Shown here piece by piece: positions 41,501 to 53,500 of a stretch of 64,000 nucleotides of DNA. This DNA comes from Luscinia megarhynchos. Taxonomy: Eukaryota > Chordata > Aves > Passeriformes > Turdidae. The position numbers and the translations under genes are program-made. The notes under the pieces are model-generated. The model had not been told where the DNA came from and did not search any database. It saw only the letters and a program-made list of their open reading frames with translations. Each line of letters begins with the position of its first letter. Position 1 is the stretch's first letter. Where the stretch lies: positions 3,567,748 to 3,631,747 of the forward strand of contig CM067590.1 of assembly GCA_034336665.1 (NCBI GenBank), given 5' to 3'.

Positions 41501-44500
41501 ATTTTTCTCTTCTTTCCTATTAAATTGTACTTCTGACTTGGAGTCTCTCACTGGTTTTGCTTTCAAACCATCACAATAACCCAGAGTGAGGGCTGAGCTG
41601 TTACCTCTGCACACACGGCCAGGTAGTTGTAGACAGTGAGGGGGATCTTGGTCTGCTCGCCCCGGATGACGTGGTAGGGCAGAGTGAAGTCGATGAAGAA
41701 AGGTTTGAAGGTTTTCAGCTCTGTCTGCCTGGCAATGCCCAGCCCCTTCTCCTCAGACACAGCCACAGCCTCCGTGATCCACGTGGTGATGGAGTCAGGC
41801 ACCTCCATCTGCAGCTGGGCTTCCCCCGAGCTGTTACTGCCAAAGCAACAGAGAAAAATTGAGTTCATCACGTTAATTAGATGATTTTTTAATGGAGTGC
41901 CCAAACATTTTGGGGAATTCCCTCCAGATCCAGATTTATAAGACAGCATCATCTGCTTTGAACTTTGCAATAGGCTCCCTATTTTCTATCAGTTTTGAGA
42001 CCTGCAAATATTTATAAGCAGCAGGAAAGCAAATAGTTACTTCTGCAAAACACAAATTCTTCCTGGATTAAAAACTTCATTTGTAGCCTCATTTTAAAGT
42101 CACTTCTTTTAGAGGCAAATGTCTGCACTAAGTTAAAAAAAAAAATCTAAAGAAAACTCTGAAACAACCCCCAAAATCTAAAAAGAAAGGCAAGAAATAG
42201 TGCCAGACCAAAGTCTTGGATAAAAACAATATTTAATAATTAGTGAAATAAAAGTAGCTTTTGTTGGAACTCATTGTCCCTGTGTCCAGTGCCACACTGC
42301 AGACTCTGCTTGAACACAGGACAGATGAGAAACTTTCTAAACACCCAGCTCAGCAACTGCTTGTTTAGGTTCAGAAACATTTTGGTTTACTCAGTTTTGG
42401 AATGATCAACTTAGGTTTGGAAATTTTCTATCATTTTCTTTCAATGAGGGTTGAAATTATTTATTAAAAATCAAATCTCTGAGTATTTAGCTTTCCTGTG
42501 CATAGCATGACAGGATATCAAACCTGGTATCCTCTTCCATTCTTTATAATAATAAAAATTCAGTTTTGTTCTTCAGACTTTGCTATTTCCCTCCTGCAAA
42601 GCAGCTTTGGCCCTGCCTGGAACAGAAAATATTTCTTCTAACACAAGAACAAAAGCTGTTTCATGGCTCAGCTGGCAGGATGATTGGTGCAGTTGTGAGA
42701 ACACCCTAAGGTTGTTTTTTTCTCTGGAGCCCTTATTTATTCCCCAGAGTTTGACACAGATGCTTTGGGGGCATGGAAAAGGAGAAGGGGAAGTTTTCAG
42801 AAGAAGCCCTGCAAGTGCCCAGCACAACTGTCCCCATGTGCAGAGGTGCCTGATGCACAGCCAGAACACAGCCAGGAGCTGCACTTCCACTGCTCTTCAG
42901 ATAAAGTTTGTCACTCTTGAGGCACCACTGAAGCACTTTTGCTTTGCTCCTCTAGATGAATTCCAGTCAGCCTGGAGCTGTTGCTCCTGTCAGGAGCCAG
43001 GCAGGTCATCAGGAACTCATCTCTGTGTTTGTATTATAAAGGGAAAGGATCACAAGAATGAAGAGAGTGGAGATAGCAAGAATAAAAAGAGTGGGGACCA
43101 CAAGAATGGAGAGTGGGGGGGTGACAAGAATGGAGAGTGAGGATCACAAGAATGGAGAGTGGGGGGACCACAAGAATGGAGAGTGAGGACCACAAGAATG
43201 GAGAGTGGGGGGGACCACAAGAATGGAGAGTGGGGGGGACCACAAGAATGGAGAGTGGGGGTCACTGTGCTTTTTATACGTTCAGTCAGACTCCAAGCTG
43301 GTGAATGTGGTTCCTCCAGCTCAAACTCCAGAGGGAAAAGCCCTGGGAAATGCACTTGTATCATAGAAATATGGAATGGTTTGGGTCAGAAGGGACCTCA
43401 AAGCCCATCCAGTGCCACCCCTGCCCTGGCAGGGACACCTCCCACTGTCCCAGGCTGCTCCAGCCCCAGTCTGTCCTTAGACATTTCCAGGGATCCAGGG
43501 GCAGCCACAGCTGCTCTGGGCACCCTGTGCCAGGGCTTCACCCACCTCAGAGAAAGATTTCTTCCCAATATCCAATCTAAACCTACGTAAAGGTTGAAGT
43601 GATTTTAACTCCTTTTAAGCAGAGTGGCTCCCTAACCCTGGCTGGAGCTCTGCAGTGATGCTCAGCCCTGAGGAGCAGGCACAGGGGTGGAAGGGTGTCC
43701 TGGCAATATTCCAGCCTGTTTAACCGGACAATTTGTTGCAGCTGATGTTCTTTCCACTGGGATTTCAGCCCATAACCAGCATTAACATTATTTTCACACA
43801 TGAGGGCACTTACTCTTCTGGGCACAGGGCCAAAGTACACACTCATTTCCAGCCATTAGACCCTCCAGCCAGGCTCTAGGAATTCTTAGAATTGGTTTGG
43901 GAAGTTGACATTAGGCTTTTGTTTCTCTTTTTTTTTTTTTTTTTGTTTTGTTTTTGTTTTAAGGATTGTATATTATAATTAAAAATGGTAGAAGAAAAAA
44001 AAAAAATTCTTCCTGTTCAAGAGAGTGGAAATTAAGGAATGCTCCAACTCAGTTGTTTCTAATGAAATGAAGTGGAGAAAATGCAATCTGCAACTTTTTA
44101 TTCCACACTCTCCCACTTATAATTAACTGCCCCAGCTTGCTGAGGCCCAAACAGGCACTTCTGGAATTCTTTGTGTATTTCTACAAAGCATATTTCATGC
44201 TCAATTGAACAGATTTGAATACACTTGCTCCAAGTTCCTGTCAAATTTAATTTACCATCATTTATTGAGAATGAAGTTTACTTGCAAACCTGGAGAAGCC
44301 TTTTAATAATTGCTTCAAATTATCCTAGATGTGCTGTTGTGGGACAGATGAGTTATCTCTTTAGTAATTTTTTTTTTAGTTCCAGCTGTACCCAGAGGAA
44401 ACCAGGATTTGTGAGGCAGCAGACTGAGGTCTGAGGGAGATGTTCTGGCAGGAGATGGCAGAGAAAAGAGGGGTCTGTGAAATTTGAAAAGCAATCCATA

Positions 44501-47500
44501 GAGAATCAATGCACACACAGCTGGCAGGTCCAGCTTGAAGCAAGGGAACACTCTTCAGGAACAGAAGAAATGATGCAGAGATTGAAGTGGTAATGAAGAA
44601 AAAACAACAACAATAGGGGGAAAGTAATTTTTTTTTTAACCAGAAATGCCAGTGTAACTCATTAGATTTTCCAGAGCTTTGTTTTCTGTAGCTGAAGAGA
44701 ACACAACCCCCTGGATATAATTAAATTCAATACCTGACATTGAGGCAGTGCCAAATCCACGTCTCAGGGAAGAAGGTTCTTTTCCTCTTCTCTGCTCTGC
44801 TAGAACAATAAATAAATCCTTGCAAATTGATTATTTTCATAAGATATTTTCAGCAGCCACTGATAAATCAGTTATCACCTGACTCTGGCTCACAGGACCA
44901 GAACTCTGCCTGCTGCAGACTCATTAAGGAGTGAATGGGTGATCACTCATAACACAAATTACACAGTCTTTGAAACAATCCCTTTGTGTGCACACACTCT
45001 GCAGACAGAAACAGGAATCTAAAAAAATAGTACAAGTAAGAAAATCTTTGAAGCTAGCAGAAATTAATGTAATCTAAAATAAAATTGGTTTGTGATCTAA
45101 ATTCTTTCAAATGGAATCAAGGGGAACAAATACAACACTTCCAACAGCACTCACTGCAATCACTCCTCTATATCTTTCTCCATCCCTTCTCTCTGAATTG
45201 TCTTGATTTCTAACACTTTAATAATTTAAATCAGCTTTTCACTCTACCTGTTATGCTTGGCTATCTATTTCTTAACTAACCCCAGAACTTTCTCTGCTAA
45301 GAGAGGCTCCCAGGAAGTTCAGGTTGCACAGGGAAGCTGCAGAATCCATCTCTTGTAGAGCTTCACAGCCTTTCCTTCCTGCAGACTCTCATTCCATGGA
45401 TTTTGGCCACCTGAATGGTCCAAATCATGAGCCATGAGTGGCTCTGCAAAAACAGCTGTGGCTTGCAAATATTCCAAGAAATTCAAAGCAAATTGCAAAG
45501 AAATATTCTTCAAAATGATCATTTAGGATTCTTTGCACGTGTCATTTTTCCAGAATTAAATTTCACAAAGCAGAATCAGATAATTTTTTTTTGCATCTAC
45601 CAAGCCACTGAAAGAATTTCCCATCACTGCCTTGTCTAAACCTGGGGGCATGGAGGTGGAAAAGAGCTGAGAATAGAGAAAAAAAACAGCTAGGAGCATC
45701 ACAGACAATAGATATTGAACTCTAAATGTTACCTTGGTGCTATTTTGGAATGCATGGTGGCCACCAAGGTGCCAGTGTGTGGCTGGAAGGCTGGGACAGC
45801 CTCGTCTGTGTACATCCCTCCATTCTGCCTGTGGTTCAGGCTGACTATGTCAGTCATCACCACCAAGCCAGTTTCCTAGACAATGAAAAATCAACACCAC
45901 AAAACAAAAGCCAGCAAAGAAAAAAAAAAAGGAAATAAATAATTAAAGAAAAATAATTAAATGTGCACTGATTTTTTTTTAATAGAATCCCTCAATTCTA
46001 TTTTCACATTTACAGGGGAAATCTCAATTGAATCTTGAGGAATTTTTTAAAGCTTAGTATAAAAATGACTGTTAATGTGAAGGTGCATGGGCAGAGGCTT
46101 TATGAGAAATCTCTTGCCTGCTTGGAAAATGCATTTAAATCAGTATCTAACATTAGTGATTAAAGTGTGACAGGTGAAAAAGAAAAATCCTTACACGCTT
46201 CTTTCCCCTAGAATATAACATTACAGCTTTTCACCCTTCCTAAAAGTTTCCAGTGTGCTGTGCTGCAGTGAGCAGCTCTCTCATCAGGCATCACCAGCTC
46301 TGCCCTGCCAGGGATGCCAAGCAAAATGAAAAGTGTCCACACAGAGCTCCTGAGGAAGCTGCCAGCTCTGTCCCCTAAATGCTCTCATTCATAAGAGACA
46401 GCAGCTCCCATAGCAGGGGAGAAGGAGCTTTGTTCTCTGCACACACCCCCAGGTGTGCAGCCCCTGCATTCACACCAGCCCCCCAAAAATGAACCCAAGA
46501 GTTTACAGCTCTCAGTAAGGATAAAAAAAAGCTGCATGAGAGAAAAACTCCCTCAGACCCCAGGGGGAGAAGCAGCAGTGGACAGAAATGAGGATTTAGA
46601 GTTTGTAATTAAGAGACTGAGGCATTGGGGGAACGTGTGAAAGCCTCTGGGGTTTAAGGCAAAATAATAAAACAATTTAGGTAAAATCAGAGGAAAAACA
46701 AAGAATGGAGAGATGGGGGATCTGCAGGAAGCAAGGATCAGCATTATCAGCAGTTATGTGGATTCAAAAGATCAGAGCTGTGACACTGGTTGTCCAGGCC
46801 AGTCTGCATTTCAGAGGAACAGCAGGAGAAGATGCTGATATTGAAGAATATCAAACATTTACAGCTCAGCCTTTCCCAAGCATCTCCTTGTCTCAGGGAG
46901 CAGAGGTTACACCTGCAGTGGGGTGGAGAGCACAGAAGGGATGTGAGCAGAGCCTGAAAGGTGGATGGACTCTGCTGTAGGAAGGAAGTAAAGAGGCAAA
47001 CAAGCAGAACTTCTCAAATAGATGAGGGAACCCCCATTTCAAACAAAAGCAGAGTAAAAAGCTCATGGAAATAGCAGTGTGTCTTAAGAGCTACAATTGA
47101 CTTTTTCAGGTTAAAAGGCTGCACTGTTAGTATGCAAAGCAATGAAGAAATGAATTCGTGCATGAGTTCATTAAAAAACCCAATTTGTTTTAAATGTTCA
47201 ACTTGCAACTCAATTCAAATGCACAGCACAGATCAAAGGAAATCAGACTTTTAAAATCTGGCCAGGTTTAACTGTGGAAACACACCAAGTAACTATAAAT
47301 ATATGGCATTTGAAGTGACCTGATCAAGGATATAAAGGTCTTTCATGCAGATGGCAACAGAAGCTGGGAGAACCAGGGCAGGAAAGAAATTGAAATGATT
47401 TCCAAAGGACAGTCCAAAAGGCTACAAGGGAAGATCCATGTTCCACCTTGCTTCCCTGTTGGAGCAGCTGCAGAAGAGCTCTGCAAGCCCACTCATGCTT

Positions 47501-50500
47501 GGGGGAACCTTCTGGTCCCTGTCTGATTCTCCAGAGCATCAGCATGAATTCCTTCACCCAGCAGGATAACTGCTCCTCCCAAAAATCAAACCATGTTTCT
47601 CAAATATCTTCGCTGGAACATACTCTGCTCTCAAAAATTACTTTTCATCCCACCCGCCCTGGAGAAACAGCAATGAAGTGGGGAGCCTGTGGAGCTGCAG
47701 AGGCAGGAAAAGCAAGGAGGAAAGGCCAGCAGGGCCCTGCAGAGGGAGGGGGTAGTTCTCCTACTGTGAAGGCGAAGCGAGCGTCCTTGGTGACATCCCA
47801 GTGCCAGGGGAAGACGGAGGAGCGGCGCCGCCGGGAGCTCAGGCCTGGCCACCAGAAGTGCCCTTCTTCCTTCGGGGCTCCAAAGGCATCAGACACATCG
47901 AACTCTGCCAGCTCCTGGAACACCTGCAGGCACGGGGCAGGGCTGCTCTCCTTGGCTGCTTCCTCCAGCGGGGTGGGGGTCACAGCAGGGGGAAAAGGAG
48001 GGGCTAAAGGTGCCTCTACCTGGCTGGCTGTGAGCTGGAAGCCTGGCTTGAGCAGGTGAACACTCTTGTCCACCGAGGCAATGCAGACACAGCTCCCCTT
48101 TGCAGCTCTCACCCTGATGTTCACAACATCTCCAGGTCTGGTCTCGTTGGCCGACAGCGCCACGGCAACCTGGGAAGGGAAATCCGGTTAAATCCCGTGA
48201 TTATCCCAAAAACCAGAGAGCAGCGAGGCAGCAGCCCTGGCTGTGCAGTACCTGGTTCTCGAAGGAGGAGCTGACAGGGAACTGCAGGCTGTCAGTGACC
48301 CCCTCTCCGTTCTCCCTGACGTAGAAGACGAGCAGCCGGCCCAGGGGAGCCATGGAGTGCAGGACCCCGAAGCGCAGGAAGGTCACACACACCTCAACCT
48401 CTGCTGCAGGTGGGCTGGGGGGGGCTGGAACAGCAATGGGGAGAAAAACACCTTCATTTATCCCTGCCACTCCCTTCCTGCGCCCCTCCTGATGCTGCCA
48501 GGCACAGGACTGCCCATTCTTCCCCTGTTCCTGTTGCACACCTTGAGTTCAGCATTCCTTTTCCTTCTCTTTGTGAAAGGTAATTAGCACTCATAATTTA
48601 ATGAGCAGCATGGAGGAGGTGGGTAGGGAAGGACTACTCTGTTTTTCCAGCCAAGAAATCAAGAAACACAGTTAAGTTACCAAGCTGTTTAAAATAAACA
48701 GAAAATGTTATCTGGAGAACAATGATGAGAGAAAAGGAGTAATTTTGAAAAAGGTTTATAGAGCAGAGAATCACTGGAGCTGTTAAACAGGATCACAGAA
48801 TGGTTTAGGTTGAAGGGACTTTTAAAGATCCCCCACTTCCAGCTGTGGATAAGGATGTCTTTCACCAGACCAGGTTACCCAAAGTCCCACACAACCTGGC
48901 CTTGAGCTCCTCCAATGACAGAGCAATCACAAAGCCTCTGAGCAAGGTAAATGCAACAGCTCAGAACAAACCTTCAGTGCAGAAAATCACCACAAATCTG
49001 AAATTACTGATTGCCAGAAGCTCGGTGGGGACATGGAGGGAGGTTCTTGTTATTCTTTCCCCAAACTTTTCCTTTGGCAGATGTTTTATGCATCTTTCCA
49101 ATCCCACCATTTTTTACCTTCCTGCTCTCCAAATCCACCAGATCTGTGTATTTCTGTTACTCCTTGTACAGACCAGGAGTCCACATTTATTTCCCTTCCC
49201 CCTGTGGGCTGTGTGATCTCCTTTATCAGTCCATTAAATTTTCTCTTTCCATCTAACATCCCCTTCTCAGTTTAAGCTCAAACAATTTAACCAACTGCCC
49301 CAGCCCTGCCCTACACTCCAAGCAAATATTAGACTTTTCTCAACTGACTAAAGCTGCAGAAAGACCAAAGAAAACTCCCCTCTTGGAGAATTTTTTTACA
49401 TGACTGAGAGCAATGAATTTCACTATTTTTCTTGCATAAAATTATCAATGTTCTTTAACAAAAAGGTTGTGGGAAGGTTGCTTTTGCTGAAAATAGAGGT
49501 GAGCTGCATTTCTGGTGCTGGTACCTGTTCCTGGGAAGTGTGTGAGGTCAATGTTCCTCTCAAAGGGAGTGGTGGCTCTTCTGCTCCTCTGCTGGATGAC
49601 ACTGCTGGGCTGCAGCCCCGACAGGACAATGTTCCCTCGTGATGCCACCTCATAATGGAGAGTGAAATTGCAAGGACATGTGGACTTGACTGCAATCCAG
49701 GCGTCCTCTCCCACCTGCAGGACAGAAAAGCCAAAGATCTGCTCTGTATTGAGCTTTTGGGTGCTACAGCACAGAAACCTGCTTGGGTTCCAGGCAACAG
49801 GAGGTGTGAGCCCTCTGCTAACAAATGGAAGCATTGAAAAGTGTATTATTACACCAGCACTGTTCTCAGGGACTTTCTCCACAATAAAAAGGGGTCTGTG
49901 TTCAGCTCTCCACTCGCTGCAAATCTACAGGAGAATGAGCTGGGGGTTGTGTGCATTAATGAAACAATAAAGGAATCTCTGGAATCCTGAAAGTTAAGCC
50001 TTTTGGCACAGAGCAGCTGTCAGAATTGGTTGAATTTTAGACACCCCTTCAGTAGCCCAGCCCAAAAAAGGAAAGAGTTGGGTTGGGGGTGGGAAGAGAA
50101 ATGTGTTTGATAGTCTTTGCAGTTTAATTGTGATTACATTCATCTGGCAAATACCAATACATAACCATGGAATGGCTGGGAAGAGATCCGAGGGAAAATG
50201 TTTTCAAATCACACAAAGTCGTGATAACAACTTGTAAGTTGGGCACTCAGGGAGGTGTCAAACACACAAATAAATGAAAGAAAGCTTTTTTTTTTATATG
50301 GGAAACTCATCTAATGCCTGCAATAAGTTCCACCTGGGCACTGAACACCCCCAAGAAAATCCCCCAAATCCCAAGAGAACAGACATCAGCCATGGGATCA
50401 GCACTGGTGGTGTCTGGCTGAGAAATCATCTCTCTGTGGAGCAGCAGACTTTCCTAGGAACACAAACTCCTTCCTTCTGGGATCTGAGGAGTGCCTGACA

Positions 50501-53500
50501 CTTGTGCTCAGCAGGATTCCTTCACCTTCCCCTCCTCACCCTCCTGACATTTAAATTCCCAACTAAAACCATCCAGGCTTGACAGAAAATCCCAAAGAAA
50601 TGTTTTGGAAAAAAATCTCTTTTTTTTTCAGCTGCAAGTGTTCTCCTGCAGAATGCACACAGGGCACAAACCAAAAGGGCTGAACTGGAACACAAGGAGC
50701 TGCTGATGGTTAAATACAGTGAGAATGCCACAGAGTCCAAGAGGTGCCTCGTGACATCAAATATTTGAAGTATTAAGAATTCCCCAGTGCAAATGATGAA
50801 ACAATTCATTAAAAAATGAATGTAGCTAATTGGAACACCCAGTAAGAGCTGGCAGTGCATGGAAACAGTTCCCACATCAGCTGGTCATCCAGCTCCAAGC
50901 TTTCCCACAGAAGAATTAGTTCTAATCAGGTTATAATAAGAACAATGTGTTCAGATTAGCAGTGTATAATCCCCTTTCCATACCTCAGGAAACTTGTAAA
51001 AGATTAATTAGCCATTAAACTTCCATGAAATGCAATGATAAAAAAATGCTCTTATTTGGATACAAAGAGTCTGAAACCAACCTGACAGACCTACTGATAA
51101 TAAATCTCAGTGTGCTTATTGCCAAAACCCAAGGTTTCTTTTTTCCACTGAGCAATATGCAGACCTTTAAGAACTTTTTCTAGGGTAAGAAAAATAGTCT
51201 GAACAACTCTCAGAAAACATCATGCAACAGGAATCATGGTTAACATCAGATCTTTTCTCTAGGAGAGAAATCACAACAACTTTTATAGGGCAGGATTACA
51301 GTTTTAGAGAGGCTCCTACAAAACCTACCAAAGACAAGGCAATCATGTTCATAGTTCAATAACTGGAAGATTGGACAGATCCAGTTAAGAACTAAACTGC
51401 AAATTCCAGTGAGACTACACAGCCTTAACTTTGGTCTTTAGTAATTCAGCCACTCCCACTAACATCACTTCCAATCATTTTCAGCAAACAATCCATGTCT
51501 GAGCCTTACACAGAACACATTCAAAGATAAAAACTGCAGTGTTTTCCCTGCCTGCACCCACCCCCTCTCTGAACAGAAAGGGTTGGAAACAAGGTGCACA
51601 GAGCACCAAGGGAGTTTTGCTCAGCTCACATTCAACAATTATTTGGTGGCTCAAGTGCAGCTCCTTCATCCTTTGTGATGGAAACAGCAACAGCTCAGGA
51701 TCCCAGAATCAGGAATGTCCAGAAATAATTAATTAGAGCAAAGCACTCTAAGCAGTGCAGTGGTTTCCATGATGGAATGTGAAGTCAACATACCTGGAAA
51801 GGTTTATCTGGTGCCTGGAGCTGGATGTGACACTTGCTGGGCGAGTACCAGCTGCTGATGGACAAGTAGTTGGGCAGATATTGATCCCCAGAGGGTTTCC
51901 CATCAATTGCTATTACTTTGGTCTTGAAAAAAGAAAAAAAAGTTACATCTGAATTTTATGTATAGAAAGCTCATTTTGTTCAATCTCTACTTTCTTCTCC
52001 CATTTTATACCTTCCACCTTCCATCTCTTGACATCTTTACTCCCCAAATATTGGGCCCCTCTACCCATGTTAAGCTGTGTTTGGAGAAGCATCTTTTCCT
52101 GGGGGTTATCAACATCAGATCTCTCAGCAGCAAGAAACAAGCCAGTGTTTGCTGTGTTGAAACTCAGAAGCTGGAGCTAAAAGGCACTGATTTCCTGTTT
52201 GTAGCACTGATTTATAAAGTGCAGGTTTGACAAGATTACTTACATTAAAACCTGCTAATCCCATAAGGAGCTTTTACCCACCTCCAGCCAGACATACTGG
52301 GCAGCTGTGGGGATGGAGGGGATTTCAAACTCCACCAGGCCCATTCCTTGAGACCAGTTCACTCGTGTAAACGTTGTCCTTGGGTGTGAGCTCAGCTTTA
52401 ATTCGGATGGTGACTCTGTCAGCTGGACTTCCATCGGGGTAAGTGACTTCCACCTGCACAGTGGGGCATTTATAGAACAATTTGATTTGAAATTATCAGC
52501 AATTCCAGTCAATGACAGGTGGGGAAAATAAAATAAATCACTGGGATCAAGTCAGTACAACTTCAAACCAGCCACATGTCCATGGCTCTTCTTTTAATCT
52601 CACCTTGCCTTTGTAAGGCAGTCCAGGTTTGAACTGTTTTCTGGTGTCCTTGGAGTACTTGATATCAATCAGCTGCTTCTGGACAGGTGTGGAGTCATCA
52701 AAAGTCACCTGCTTGCTGCCATCAGAGCTGATCACCGTGGCCCAGATGTTGACTGTGCCTCGGAAGTGCTCGGGCACATCTGCTGGCATCATGTCCTTGA
52801 CACACACATCAAACACGGCAGAGCCATCCATCTGTGAGAGGGGAGCAGAAAGGGAAGGTGCATTTCACACCCAGACAGGGCCCAGAAACCAGAGCTGAGG
52901 CACAGGAACCTGCTGGGAGTGGAGAGGAAAGGGGAAAGGGGGAGAGGAAACTCTCTGATCTCCCATCAGCAACAACAGAGCTGGGGGATAAATGTTCAAG
53001 GAGACAGATCAGGCATTTTATCACAGGTGAGCCCATGGTCTCCCTCACCTGGGTGGTCTTGAGGACAGGGTGTCCCACTTCATGTCTGTAGTACCCAACA
53101 CCATTTATAGTCATATTGACAATTAACTTCCCTGTCACTGGTTTTCCAAATGTGTATCTGAAATGCAAAGAAGATGATTAATAACTTCCAGCTGGTTTCT
53201 GTTCTTCTGGTTTGTATAAAGACAATTACCATGTTACCTGCACATCTAGAAAACAGTGCCACAGGAAGTTTTCCAGACTGTTATTTTTATCATGTTTTTG
53301 AAGGCTCCTACATCAGAAAGCTTCTGATGATGATTAGAAATCATCTGAAAACTCTGCAGCAGGCAGCTCCATTGACTGCACTACAACCCACAGCAGTGAA
53401 ACTTGGTTTGGGACACACTCCTACCTGGCATGGACAGTTCCTTTTTCACACAGTGAAAGGTCCCGAATGTAGCGAGGGGGGTCGATCAACAACTCAAACT

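Noticed and set aside
47645..48163. Exons 16 and 17 as one continuous exon
   Set aside because: The frame is open across, but a donor GTAGAGG and an acceptor CCTGCAG fit, and the intervening Pro/Ala-rich peptide is absent from the family sequence.
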